64,000 nucleotides of DNA. Origin: Candidatus Thiocaldithrix dubininis. GTDB lineage: Bacteria > Pseudomonadota > Gammaproteobacteria > Thiotrichales > Thiotrichaceae. Made by a program: the position numbers and the translations under genes. Below the pieces are notes generated by a model that saw only the letters and a program-made list of their open reading frames with translations, had not been told where the DNA came from and searched no databases. Positions 35,979-45,491 of the stretch are shown here, piece by piece (within the stretch, counting starts at the first letter, position 1; every line of letters starts with the position of its first letter). Location: NCBI GenBank assembly GCA_029972135.1, contig CP124755.1, positions 2,477,991 through 2,541,990 on the forward strand, in the 5' to 3' direction.

Positions 35979-36782
35979 ATGAAAATGACCCAATGTTTGT
36001 TTGGTTTACCGTTAACCCTAGGCCTAGTGGCTACCCTGAGCTACAGCACAGCACAAGCTAAGCCTGTTATGCGACCACCCCACGTTGATATTAATGTGAT
36101 AGGTGATCAAAGCGGACGTGCCGCTGAATATAGTGTAGATGCTAATGTGCGAGCTTACCGCGCTTATATTCAAGCTAAACCCAATGAGCGCTATAAAGTA
36201 AATCTTATTAATCGCAGCCCTTACCGAGCGGGGGTGGTATTAGCCGTGGATGGGCGCAATGCAATTAGTGGCGAACGCTCTAATTTGGCGTCTTCTGAAC
36301 GCATGTATGTTTTAAACCCTTACGAAAATCAGACGATAGAAGGTTGGCGGACTGCGCAAAATCGAACTAATCGCTTTTTCTTTACGACCGATAAACAATC
36401 TTATGCGGCCGCTTGGGGTGATAAAAGCGCGATGGGCGTCATTGCCATTGCTGCTTTTGCCGAAATACCCAATCCACCTAAACCTGCTATGCCGCCACAT
36501 AGACCGGCAGCCAAACCTGCGCCAATGGCACGAGGCAGCGCCGCCACCGCTGCTAGCGCAGAAGCGGGCACAGGCTTTGGTGAAAATACCTATTCACCTA
36601 GTACTAACACTCAATTTTCACCACAAAAAGCGCCGTTTTCACGTCAATTCCTAAAATACGAATGGAAACAAACGTTATGTGATAAAAAAGTAATACCACA
36701 AAATCAATGTTCTAGTCAGCCAACAACGCCTAATCGCTTCTGGCCAGACAATCATGGCTATGCTCCCGCGCCACGGCGTTAA
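35979..36782 (+). CDS. Secreted hypothetical protein, tandem paralogue 1
   Basis: 267 residues: signal peptide ending near AQAKP, a ~140-residue globular domain (AYIQAKPNERYKVNL, VVLAVDGRNAISGERS, FFFTTDKQSYAAAWGDKSA), an Ala/Pro linker, and a conserved C-terminal block with YEWKQTLCDK and NRFWP. No family recognised. AAGGAG lies 11 bases before the ATG. The next gene is a clear paralogue in the same orientation. Confidence 0.75.
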   Translation: MKMTQCLFGLPLTLGLVATLSYSTAQAKPVMRPPHVDINVIGDQSGRAAEYSVDANVRAYRAYIQAKPNERYKVNLINRSPYRAGVVLAVDGRNAISGERSNLASSERMYVLNPYENQTIEGWRTAQNRTNRFFFTTDKQSYAAAWGDKSAMGVIAIAAFAEIPNPPKPAMPPHRPAAKPAPMARGSAATAASAEAGTGFGENTYSPSTNTQFSPQKAPFSRQFLKYEWKQTLCDKKVIPQNQCSSQPTTPNRFWPDNHGYAPAPRR

Positions 36783-36820
36783 CTGTTACCCCAATACCAG
36801 CTCTATAACAGGACAATAAT

Positions 36821-37630
36821 ATGCTTATTAAAAAAATTCATTACTTAGTGGCAGGTTTAGCCATCAGCCTTAACAGCTTGGCTTATGCGCTGCCTTATCA
36901 AGCTCCTTCACTGAGCGTACAAATTCTTGCGGATAATACGCGGGCACTCCCCGAATATTATGCTGCTGATTTAAACGTCAATGACGGCAGTTATCGCGCT
37001 TATATTCAAGCCAAACCCAATCAACGTTATAAAATCCAACTGAATAACCCCTCTAACCGGCGTGTGGGCGTAGTGGTGGCGGTCGATGGGCGTAATGTGA
37101 TTAGTGGCGCTCGCTCTGATTTAGCCAATCATGAACGCATGTATGTCTTAGAACCCGGACAATCTACCACTGTAGACGGCTGGCGCAGCTCGCAAAATAC
37201 TACTCAACGCTTTTTCTTCACAGAAAGTAAGAGTTCTTACGCGGCTGCATGGGGCGATAAAAGTGCAATGGGCGTCATTGCGGTAGCGGCTTATAATGAA
37301 AAGCGACCAGAGCCACCCGTCATTGCTTATTCCTCACAAAATCAAGATGTCGCGGCTGAAGCCTCTGCTATGCCAGCACCCGCCCCAATGGCAAGAAAAT
37401 CCACCTCGCAAGCGGGCACGGGCTATGGTGAAAATAGTTATTCGCCTACCACTAATGTTGAGTTTGCAGCAGAAGCACGCCCATTCAAACGGTTTTTTTA
37501 TAAATACGAATGGAAGCAAGCCTTATGTGATAAGCACATTTTATCCGAAAACGAATGCCCAACAGCAGCAGAACCAGCTAACCGTTTCTGGCCAAGTCAA
37601 GACGGCTACGCACCCCCGCCGCCCCGTTAA
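36821..37630 (+). CDS. Secreted hypothetical protein, tandem paralogue 2
   Basis: 269 residues, 38 bp after paralogue 1 and similar along the whole length: AYIQAKPNQRYKIQL, VVVAVDGRNVISGARS, FFFTESKSSYAAAWGDKSA, YGENSYSPTTN, KYEWKQALCDK and NRFWP. A signal peptide ends near ALPYQ. Two conserved cysteines in the C-terminal block may form a disulfide in the periplasm or outside the cell. Function unknown. A strong terminator follows. Confidence 0.75.
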   Translation: MLIKKIHYLVAGLAISLNSLAYALPYQAPSLSVQILADNTRALPEYYAADLNVNDGSYRAYIQAKPNQRYKIQLNNPSNRRVGVVVAVDGRNVISGARSDLANHERMYVLEPGQSTTVDGWRSSQNTTQRFFFTESKSSYAAAWGDKSAMGVIAVAAYNEKRPEPPVIAYSSQNQDVAAEASAMPAPAPMARKSTSQAGTGYGENSYSPTTNVEFAAEARPFKRFFYKYEWKQALCDKHILSENECPTAAEPANRFWPSQDGYAPPPPR

Positions 37631-37643
37631 TAACCTATAAAAG

Positions 37644-37670
37644 TTAAAAGCCCCAGTTCGGGGCTTTTAA
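37644..37670. terminator. Bidirectional terminator
   Basis: GCCCC/GGGGC stem extended by A4/T4 pairs (total about 11 bp) with a five-base loop, between the paralogue pair and convergent asd. Confidence 0.9.
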
Positions 37671-37683
37671 CGTTACTTAGCCG

Positions 37684-38808
37684 TTATGACTTCCGCACAA
37701 ATTCCAACGCAATTTTCAACATCCGGCGTACAGGTTCAGCCGCACCCCAAAGCAATTGGTCGCCCACGGTAAACGCGGTAATGTATTGCGGGCCTAAATT
37801 CATTTTGCGAATGCGCCCCACCGGAACGGTTAATGTGCCAGAGGCTTGCACCGGGGTTAAACCGCTTAAGGTTGAAGCTTTGTCATTCGGGATAACTTTA
37901 ACCCATTCATTATGCCCCGCAATGATTTGTTCAATCTCTGCTAAGGGCAAATCTTGGTTTAATTTGATGGTAAAGCCTTGTGAATGGCAACGCATAGCCC
38001 CGATACGCACGCATTGCCCGTCAACCGGAATCGTATTGGCGGCAGTTTTGCCTAAGATTTTGTTAGTTTCGGCAATGCCTTTCCATTCTTCCTTGGTTTG
38101 ACCGTTTTCCCAGGCTTTATCAATCCACGGGATTAAACTACCGGCTAACGGCGCGCCGAAGTTTGCGGTCGACAGCGTGCCGTCATTTAATTTCGCGGTT
38201 ACGTTGCGGTCAATGTCTAAAATAGCCGAGGCAGGGTCAGCCAATAAGCTATTCACTTCAGCATTTAATTCACCCATTTGGGTTAACAGTTCGCGCATAT
38301 TTTTCGCGCCTGCACCACTAGCGGCTTGGTAGGTCATGGAGGTAATCCATTCGACTAAACCTTTCTCAAACAAACCACCTAATGCCATTAACATCAGCGA
38401 AACAGTACAGTTGCCGCCGATATAATTTTTAATACCCTTGGCTAAACCCGCGTCAATCACATGGCGGTTTACCGGGTCTAATACGATAATAGCGTCGTCT
38501 TGCATGCGTAAGGTGGACGCAGCATCAATCCAATAACCGTTCCAGCGTGCACGCAAAGGTTCATAAACTGCGGTGGTATAATCGCCGCCTTGGCAGGATA
38601 CAATAATGTCCATTTCCGCCAACTTGTCGATATTCATGGCATCTTCCAATGGCTTCGCGCCCATGCCCACATCGGGACCGGGTTTGCCGGATTGTGAAGT
38701 GGTAAAGAATACCGGCTCAAATCCTTGGAAATCGTTTTCGGCTTGCATGCGTTCCATTAATACAGAACCCACCATGCCCCGCCAACCGACAAAACCTACT
38801 TTGAACAT
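37684..38808 (-). CDS. asd: Aspartate-semialdehyde dehydrogenase
   Basis: 374 residues: NADP motif [13 protein letters not shown], the active-site cysteine in GGNCTVSL, and substrate-binding [10 protein letters not shown]. It reduces aspartyl phosphate on the route to lysine, diaminopimelate, threonine and methionine. Length and motifs match the gammaproteobacterial type. Monocistronic. Confidence 0.96.
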   Translation of the reverse strand: MFKVGFVGWRGMVGSVLMERMQAENDFQGFEPVFFTTSQSGKPGPDVGMGAKPLEDAMNIDKLAEMDIIVSCQGGDYTTAVYEPLRARWNGYWIDAASTLRMQDDAIIVLDPVNRHVIDAGLAKGIKNYIGGNCTVSLMLMALGGLFEKGLVEWITSMTYQAASGAGAKNMRELLTQMGELNAEVNSLLADPASAILDIDRNVTAKLNDGTLSTANFGAPLAGSLIPWIDKAWENGQTKEEWKGIAETNKILGKTAANTIPVDGQCVRIGAMRCHSQGFTIKLNQDLPLAEIEQIIAGHNEWVKVIPNDKASTLSGLTPVQASGTLTVPVGRIRKMNLGPQYITAFTVGDQLLWGAAEPVRRMLKIALEFVRKS

Positions 38809-38939
38809 TGCTAATCTAACTCCGTTAATAAAGCCCGCAGACAGTTATAAAACTGTCTGACAAAGAAATGGCGTATTCTATCACTGGAAAATTTCTACTT
38901 TACAGCAAGATTTAAAGGCTTAGGTCAAAATAGCTGCGC

Positions 38940-39746
38940 TTAGTTGCTTAAGCTCAGTAACACGACACGTGAATCCACATTGAGAATTTGGCTAGTAGAC
39001 GTTAACTGCGCTAACGGATTTTCCCAATGTACATGCCCACAGACTGTTAAAGCAGGCGGTTTACGCAGTAAAGCCGCTTGCACTAACGCGCTGCCACGTT
39101 GCGCGTGTTGCCCAAAGGGCCCTTGGTGCAAAATCAGTAAATCCGGCGATTGATCTAACACCAATCCCAGTTCTGTTAAAAAATCTGCTTCTAATTTATA
39201 AGCCTCTTTAACCGGATCACCCATCACACCACTAACACCGCCTATACAAATATCGCCCAATTCGGCTACTTCATAATCAAATAAAAAAATATTGTCACGA
39301 TATTGCAGATTAAGTTTCTGTCGATCTGAACCAAAACGGTCATGATTACCTTGCACACCCGCCACCCATTTAAAGCGCTGAGCAAAAGCCAACCATACGC
39401 TTGACACATTACCCGAAGCGCCGCGTTTATCGCCATTAGGTGCAGCGTATAAATCTCCCGCTAGAATAACCCCAACCTTAGCGGGTTGCGGAACTAGCCC
39501 TTGCAGGTATAGCTCTTGATAAGCATGGGCGACGGCTATACCTAACAGTTCGGTTTGCTGGGTATGCCAATCTCTGACCACGCCTTGTAAGTCGCTGGTT
39601 ACTAATAAAGCGTCTAAACCTTGGGGTAAACGAGAAATCGTTCCTTTAAACCAAGGCAAATGTTGCTGCTCCACACCACCGCCACGGGCTGCATTAAGAT
39701 AGCTTGTGCGATAAAAGGGTTTCGCGCTTAACTGAAGAATTTGCAT
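38940..39746 (-). CDS. Metallophosphoesterase family protein
   Basis: 268 residues from the ATG at 39746, preceded by AGGA; an earlier ATG at 39788 adds 14 residues. Calcineurin-like features are LLVTSDLQG near residue 45, GVQGNHDRFG in the middle, and LILHQGPFG and VCGHVHWENP later, together giving the metal-ligand Asp, Asn and His set. Substrate unknown; the first GD box is degenerate. Confidence 0.75.
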   Translation of the reverse strand: MQILQLSAKPFYRTSYLNAARGGGVEQQHLPWFKGTISRLPQGLDALLVTSDLQGVVRDWHTQQTELLGIAVAHAYQELYLQGLVPQPAKVGVILAGDLYAAPNGDKRGASGNVSSVWLAFAQRFKWVAGVQGNHDRFGSDRQKLNLQYRDNIFLFDYEVAELGDICIGGVSGVMGDPVKEAYKLEADFLTELGLVLDQSPDLLILHQGPFGQHAQRGSALVQAALLRKPPALTVCGHVHWENPLAQLTSTSQILNVDSRVVLLSLSN

Positions 39747-39826
39747 GTTCGTCCTACAATCACACACGCCTAACAACGTGGTATACAATGAATGAATGGT
39801 TATAATTAGACGGGGATTCTAGCCTA

Positions 39827-41056
39827 ATGTTTGATGCAGTTATTGAAAAGGCCACTAATTTAGGGCTTTGGGCTATTGGTGCGGGGCTGGTTGCGGTTGG
39901 GGTTTGGGCTTATCCCACCATTAAAGGGCAATTAAATGAAACTCGTCCTACTACCGCAGTGCCGCCACCGACGATTAGTGTGGATACCGTTACACAATTA
40001 GTAAGACAAGCTGAACCTGCGGCAAAAGACCCACGAGGTTGGGCAGCGGATATTTTAGCCGTACTCAATATTCATAATTTGGCACAAAATAAAGAAAACG
40101 CCTGTTCTGTCATTGCGATTGTCGATCAAGAATCGGGTTTTAATGCCAATCCAGCCGTACCTAATTTAGGTAAATTATCTGAAAAGGCGGTCATTGAAAA
40201 ATTATCTAAACTATCTTTTTTAGGTTCACAAGCCGAAAACTTCTTAAATAAATTTCCCAATACAAAAAATAGTTTTATGCAGCGTATTCGTAATGCGAAA
40301 ACTGAACGCGATTTAGATATGGCTTACCGCGATTTAATGCAAGGTATCGAAGAATACGCCAAGCAATATAAATTAAGTATTTTGTTTAATAATAGCTTTG
40401 CCCGTGATTTTATTGAAAGCCGCAATGAAATCGACACAATAGGTTCAATGCAAGTGGCGGTAGATTTCGCCGTGCAGTATGAAATGGAACGCCGAGGTGG
40501 CAGTGCATTATCGTTAAAAGAGATTTACCAAGTGCGTGATCGTCTTTATTCACGTCAAGGCGGTTTATATTACGGCAGTTTATTATTGTTAGGTTATCCC
40601 AGCGGTTACGATAAGAAAATTTATCGCTTCGCTGATTTTAATGCAGGACGCTATTCCAGTCGCAATGCTGCGGTGCAATATATAATTAACACCTTATCCG
40701 GCAAAAAATTAGCAACCGATGGCGATTTAATGATTTATAACGCGGATGGGCGGGTAGCCGCGACCGCTAGCAGTACCGAATTAGCTTTACGGGAGTTATC
40801 CAATACACAAGGTTTGAATTTAAGTGAAACGCAAATTCGCCGCGATTTAATGAAAGAGAAAAGTTTGGCATTTAACGATACTACCACTTACAAAACCTTA
40901 ATCGCTGCGTATCGTATGAAGAAAAAGACTTATCCACCGTACGCAATTGTGCCGGGTATTGAACTACAAAGTGAAAAGACTTCGCGGATATTAACCACCG
41001 CTAAATTTGCTAATACCGTCTATGGACGGTATCAGCAATGTATGAAGGTGCAATGA
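39827..41056 (+). CDS. DUF1615-like protein with lysozyme-type Glu motif
   Basis: 409 residues: one N-terminal membrane segment (~12-30), then a helical domain containing CSVIAIVDQESGFNANP, similar to the catalytic-Glu region of lytic transglycosylases, and Tyr/Gly-rich helices (GGLYYGSLLLLGYPSGYDKKIYR is split here as YYGSLLLLGYP, then the KIYRFADFN block). I assign it to DUF1615 from memory of this pattern. A cell-wall-cutting activity is inferred. Confidence 0.6.
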   Translation: MFDAVIEKATNLGLWAIGAGLVAVGVWAYPTIKGQLNETRPTTAVPPPTISVDTVTQLVRQAEPAAKDPRGWAADILAVLNIHNLAQNKENACSVIAIVDQESGFNANPAVPNLGKLSEKAVIEKLSKLSFLGSQAENFLNKFPNTKNSFMQRIRNAKTERDLDMAYRDLMQGIEEYAKQYKLSILFNNSFARDFIESRNEIDTIGSMQVAVDFAVQYEMERRGGSALSLKEIYQVRDRLYSRQGGLYYGSLLLLGYPSGYDKKIYRFADFNAGRYSSRNAAVQYIINTLSGKKLATDGDLMIYNADGRVAATASSTELALRELSNTQGLNLSETQIRRDLMKEKSLAFNDTTTYKTLIAAYRMKKKTYPPYAIVPGIELQSEKTSRILTTAKFANTVYGRYQQCMKVQ

Positions 41057-41527
41057 TTAACGCAGAGCAGTACTTACAGCCGCCGTTTGCATTGCCACGG
41101 CTGGCTGCGATTCCTGACTAAATTGAATGGTAGTGGATTGCAAATCAGCCGTTTGGTTTTGGTTAATTGACGCAATATCGTAATAACCCATGAGATTATG
41201 TTTGACGATCTGTTGTTGACGCGCCGTGTTAGGATCTGTATCACACAACAAATATAAGCGATGCTCACGTTGCTTATCGTTTGCATCCGTGGCATTCACA
41301 TATAAGAAAGTCTGATTGTTTAATTTGCTGATGAAAAATTCAGGGGTGCTATCTTTAAAGGTTTGTCCGTTTACCGTAAATTGCGCGCCAGACTTATCCA
41401 ATTGCAAGCTTGCACCCGCATTTTTACCTAACCATTTACCTTGATAAACTTGATTATCAGCTTGGGCATTGAGCGCTACAACCCCTAACATACCCGCGCA
41501 CAACATGACACTCCACTTCAATTGCAT
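41057..41527 (-). CDS. Secreted hypothetical protein
   Basis: 156 residues from the ATG at 41527, chosen because AGGAG lies upstream and a signal peptide (to about NAQAD) follows at once. The mature part is small and polar, with YQGKWLGKNAGASLQLD suggesting a lipocalin-like or beta-rich fold. No family recognised. It follows the potassium transporter genes after a 61-bp gap on the same strand. Confidence 0.6.
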   Translation of the reverse strand: MQLKWSVMLCAGMLGVVALNAQADNQVYQGKWLGKNAGASLQLDKSGAQFTVNGQTFKDSTPEFFISKLNNQTFLYVNATDANDKQREHRLYLLCDTDPNTARQQQIVKHNLMGYYDIASINQNQTADLQSTTIQFSQESQPAVAMQTAAVSTALR

Positions 41528-41588
41528 GGCGATTCTCCTCTCTAGCGTTTGTGTTGTATTTTGATTTAAATCAATACTAACGCAGTCT

Positions 41589-42932
41589 TTAGCCAAGGTA
41601 TATCTGACCGGAGGGATAGCGCACACGCGGTTTACTAGTGGTGGCTAAAAAGAAACCTAGGGTTAAGGGACCTACCTTACCAATAAACATCATCAGCATT
41701 AATAGCAAACGCCCTGCTGTATCAAATTCAGTCGTTAAGCCCCTTGAAACACCCACTGTACAAATTGCGGAAACGGCTTCAAATGCTACATCTAAAAATT
41801 CACCATCATGATTAATCACTAATAGAAAAACACCAAACATCACGATTAATAACGTAATGACGGTAATGGCTAGTACTTTCATAATTTGTTCTAAGCCAAT
41901 ACTGCGCTTAAAGATATGTAGTTGATTTTGACGACGGAAAAACGCAAAAGTAGCTAATAGTAAAACAATAAACGTGGTAACTTTAATGCCACCTGCGGTC
42001 GAAGTGCTACCCCCACCGATGAGCATTAACGAAATAAACATTAATACGGTGCTGTCATGCATGCCCGCCAAATCAATGCTATTAAAGCCAGCGGTGCGAC
42101 TAATGACCGCTTGAAACCAACTGGCTTGCCATTTATCTACACTGCTCAATGCCCCTAAGGTTTTCGCATTATCCCATTCCAATAAGGCAAACATAGCGGT
42201 CGACCATAGTAATAAAATGCCTGTACCTACTAACATTAATTTGCTATGTAAACTAAAGGCTTGCCAGCGGCGTAATTGAACAATATCTGCAATCACGGTA
42301 TAGCCCAACCCACCGACAATCACCAACATAGGAATGGTAAAATTTACAATAGGATTGGAAACCCAACGCACCGCACTATCTGCAAACAAACCGAAACCGG
42401 CATTATTAAACGCAGAAATCGAATGAAAAATTGCTATCCACGAGCCATGTACCCAGCCAAATTCGGGAATGGCAACAAAACTTAAAAGAATTGCGCCTGC
42501 TAATTCACTAATCAGTACAACTTTTAAAATAATCGGTAATAAACGGCTCAGTTGACGCGGTGAAGTTTGATTTAAATCTTCGCGCAAAAATACATGGTGT
42601 GACATGCCAATCGGTAAGCCTAGCGCATCCACGATTAAGACCGCAAATACCATAATACCTAAGCCGCCGAGTTGAATCATAAGCAAAATAATGGCTTGTC
42701 CGAATAAGGTATAAGTACTGCCCGTATCCACCACCGCTAAACCCGTCACGGTAACCGCCGATACAGCGGTAAATAAGGCATCTGCCCACGCAATGCCTTT
42801 ATACGTGGCTTGCGGTAATTTCAGCAACAATGTGCCAACGGTAATAAACAAGGCGTAACATAAAGCGAGTAAGGCGGGTGGTGGTAAGTGAATGGGGCGT
42901 AAAAACGCAATGTGGCGTAACCAAGCAAACAT
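41589..42932 (-). CDS. ktrB: TrkH/KtrB-type potassium transporter membrane subunit
   Basis: 447 residues, multiple membrane helices and the repeated pore loops of the Trk/Ktr/HKT family (TAVSAVTVTGLAVVDTG; ISAFNNAGFGLF; SRTAGFNSIDLA; SAICTVGVSRGLT), each with the filter glycine. It takes up K+ with or driven by Na+. The regulatory subunit gene lies directly upstream. Confidence 0.9.
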   Translation of the reverse strand: MFAWLRHIAFLRPIHLPPPALLALCYALFITVGTLLLKLPQATYKGIAWADALFTAVSAVTVTGLAVVDTGSTYTLFGQAIILLMIQLGGLGIMVFAVLIVDALGLPIGMSHHVFLREDLNQTSPRQLSRLLPIILKVVLISELAGAILLSFVAIPEFGWVHGSWIAIFHSISAFNNAGFGLFADSAVRWVSNPIVNFTIPMLVIVGGLGYTVIADIVQLRRWQAFSLHSKLMLVGTGILLLWSTAMFALLEWDNAKTLGALSSVDKWQASWFQAVISRTAGFNSIDLAGMHDSTVLMFISLMLIGGGSTSTAGGIKVTTFIVLLLATFAFFRRQNQLHIFKRSIGLEQIMKVLAITVITLLIVMFGVFLLVINHDGEFLDVAFEAVSAICTVGVSRGLTTEFDTAGRLLLMLMMFIGKVGPLTLGFFLATTSKPRVRYPSGQIYLG

Positions 42933-42947
42933 AATGACAATCCTTGC

Positions 42948-43610
42948 CTAGGTTAAACTGTCACTAAAGCGGCGTAAATCCACACGGCGACCTAATATTA
43001 ATAACAGATCACCGACTTGCATCAGCAAATCCGGCTGCGAACAATCGAAAAATTTCGTGCCACGCATTAAGCCTAAACAACGTAAATCAAAGTCGCCTAG
43101 TTTTAATGAAGAAATACTTTCACCCGCCCCCCGTTTAGAAACTTCAATATCAAATACGTGGAAGCCATTGCCTAATTTGACATAATCTTTTACTAAAGGA
43201 TTATGTAACATTTGCGCAATATGCTGACCGTATTCAGATTCGGGATGTACAATACGATCCGCGCCTAACTTAGATAAAATACGATGTTGAGTACGGCTAA
43301 TCGCCTTTACCCAAATCGTTTTTGCCCCTAATAAACGTGCATTCATCGTTGCTAAAATACAGGCTTCAAAATCTTCACCGACGGCAACTAACACCACATC
43401 ATAATTGGCTAGACCAACCTCACGTAACGCAGCTTCATCGCTGGCATCGGTAATGATAACTTCGGATAAAGTATCGGCTAAGCGATTGGCACGTTTCTCG
43501 TCTATATCAATGCCTAGCACATAATTGCCAAAACGTACCAATTCCATCGCTACCGTGCTGCCAAACGTCCCCAAGCCTATAATGGCAAAACTTTTTCTTG
43601 ACGCAGCCAT
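42948..43610 (-). CDS. ktrA: TrkA/KtrA-type potassium transporter regulatory subunit
   Basis: 220 residues: RCK_N Rossmann domain (FAIIGLGTFGSTVAMEL, VLGIDIDEKRAN) and RCK_C domain. It binds nucleotides and gates KtrB from the cytoplasm. Length matches KtrA rather than the double-length TrkA. Fifteen bases separate it from ktrB. Confidence 0.9.
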   Translation of the reverse strand: MAASRKSFAIIGLGTFGSTVAMELVRFGNYVLGIDIDEKRANRLADTLSEVIITDASDEAALREVGLANYDVVLVAVGEDFEACILATMNARLLGAKTIWVKAISRTQHRILSKLGADRIVHPESEYGQHIAQMLHNPLVKDYVKLGNGFHVFDIEVSKRGAGESISSLKLGDFDLRCLGLMRGTKFFDCSQPDLLMQVGDLLLILGRRVDLRRFSDSLT

Positions 43611-43639
43611 ACAATCCTCGTGTTGATTAATGCAGGTAA

Positions 43640-44908
43640 TTAGTGAATCGTCTTATCAGGTACGCGTACTAAAATAGCCGCACCCAAGGCAAATAAAATG
43701 AGTACTGAAAGTAAACCAATGCGGTGTGAGCCGGTTAACACGCTGGTCCAACCCACCAAAGACGGACCAATCACCGCCGCAAACTTACCCAACATATTAT
43801 AGAAGCCAAAAAACTCGGCGGCTTGTTCCGCTGGAATCAAACTGGCATAAAATGAGCGGCTCAATGCCTGTACACCGCCTTGCACTAAACCGACTGCGCC
43901 TGCTAATAGATAGAAATGTGAAACATCCGTCATTTGTGACGCGCCCAGCGTAATCAAGGCGTATAAACCAATACCGATTAAAATACCGCGTCTTGCCCCA
44001 ATTTTATTGCCTAACCAACCAAAGGCTAACGCCGCCGGAAATGCCACAAATTGAGTGACTAATAAAGCAGTAATCAAACTATTAGTAGGAAAATTTAGGG
44101 CTTTTCCGTAATCGACCGCCATTGTAATAATGGTATCTACGCCGTCGATATAGAACCAATACGCTAATAGAAATAAGCCGACCGTGCGTAAGCGCCGAAT
44201 ATGTTTGAACGTTTCCCACAGTTGCCCAAACGCTTGTCTAATCACTACCCAAAATGGCAAACGTTGCGTTTGTGTACTGGGTTTTTCTTGCACCCACAAC
44301 AATAAAGGAATACTAAATAATGCCCACCAAATGGCCGTCAGCGCAAACACCCAACGTACCGCAGCAATCGTAGAATCAAAGCCAAATACACTAGGGTTTA
44401 AACTCATAAACACGCTAAACGCCAATAATAAACCGCCGCCTAAATAACCCACGCTGTAACCAAACGCAGACACGCGATTAAAATTAGCTTCTTCACTAAT
44501 ATCAACCAGCAAAGAATCATAGAAAATATTTGCACCCAGCCAACCCACGACTCCCAAAATAAACGCTGTTACAGCTAACTGCCATGCGCCTTCCGTAATC
44601 AGGGTTAAAATCAGCGTTGCACTAATCCCTAAAATGGCAAAGCCCATCAGTAAGCGTTTTTTTAAGCCGCCTTGGTCGGCAATTGCGCCCAAAATAGGCG
44701 CAAGCAGCATAATTGAAATACTAGCAATCGAATTCGCTGTACCGAGTTGTAAGGTAACCGCTTCAGACGATAACGCGCCTTTTGCCCAATAATCCCGAAA
44801 AAAAATCGGAAAAAAAGCCACCATAACATTGGTAACAAAGGCTGAGTTTGCCCAGTCATAAAATGCCCACGCCCAAACTTGACGGGGTTGCTTAGCCAAA
44901 GGGTGCAT
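43640..44908 (-). CDS. MFS transporter, UMF1 family
   Basis: 422 residues with about 12 membrane helices and the UMF1 N-terminal signature AWAFYDWANSAF. The family resembles Atg22 permeases; substrate unknown. It lies 29 bp upstream of the ktrA start on the same strand, though the functions look unrelated. Confidence 0.85.
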   Translation of the reverse strand: MHPLAKQPRQVWAWAFYDWANSAFVTNVMVAFFPIFFRDYWAKGALSSEAVTLQLGTANSIASISIMLLAPILGAIADQGGLKKRLLMGFAILGISATLILTLITEGAWQLAVTAFILGVVGWLGANIFYDSLLVDISEEANFNRVSAFGYSVGYLGGGLLLAFSVFMSLNPSVFGFDSTIAAVRWVFALTAIWWALFSIPLLLWVQEKPSTQTQRLPFWVVIRQAFGQLWETFKHIRRLRTVGLFLLAYWFYIDGVDTIITMAVDYGKALNFPTNSLITALLVTQFVAFPAALAFGWLGNKIGARRGILIGIGLYALITLGASQMTDVSHFYLLAGAVGLVQGGVQALSRSFYASLIPAEQAAEFFGFYNMLGKFAAVIGPSLVGWTSVLTGSHRIGLLSVLILFALGAAILVRVPDKTIH

Positions 44909-44934
44909 AGGCGGCGTCCTTTTATTGTTTTTTA

Positions 44935-45414
44935 TTAAGGTTTTATGGCATTGAGCGCGGCACTCATGCCTTTAAGTGACAGCGGTAGACTAATCGCGGC
45001 TTGTTTTGCACCGGGTACAACTACCACCGTAGCCGCTTTCCCCGCTGATAAGCGTTTTTGTAACGCGGCGTCTAACGCAACCCCGCCCCGACAACGTTGT
45101 TTATTACAAGAGGCTTTAATCGACACAGGCGCTTGCTTGTCGATTTGCAAGCGCACACCGGATTTCACTTGGGTACTGGCAGGCAAATCAATCAGCATCG
45201 TAGGATTTGGTTTACCCGCGCCATAGCCCACGGATGTCACCATAACGGTGTTTTGATTAGAACTCAGCATTTGCTGAACATAACAAATTTGCCCCTCACA
45301 AACACCGTTCCAATCGCCAAAACGTTTACCTTGTAAATCAGCCGCTTGTGCAGTGCTTAAACCGACTATTAACGTGCTTACCAATGTGAAAGGGCGCAGC
45401 CATTGCAACATCAT
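44935..45414 (-). CDS. Invasion-associated locus B (IalB) family protein
   Basis: 159 residues: signal peptide ending near AQAAD, then FGDWNGVCEGQICYVQQ and a second Cys pair (SCNKQRCRGG), characteristic of the IalB beta-fold. The name comes from Bartonella, but the family is common in free-living bacteria. Periplasmic; role unknown. Confidence 0.8.
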   Translation of the reverse strand: MMLQWLRPFTLVSTLIVGLSTAQAADLQGKRFGDWNGVCEGQICYVQQMLSSNQNTVMVTSVGYGAGKPNPTMLIDLPASTQVKSGVRLQIDKQAPVSIKASCNKQRCRGGVALDAALQKRLSAGKAATVVVVPGAKQAAISLPLSLKGMSAALNAIKP

Positions 45415-45491
45415 AAATTCCTTGATTAGTATTAAAATGCCTTAAGTGTAAGCTAGTCTGCCTGAAAAATTTGTCGATCACTACCCCAATC

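Noticed and set aside
41528-41626. N-terminal extension of the secreted protein overlapping ktrB
   Set aside because: AGGAG and a clean signal peptide support the start at 41527; the extension lacks coding character.
44935-45414. Virulence factor, suggested by the IalB name
   Set aside because: The family is common in non-pathogens and nothing nearby suggests host interaction.
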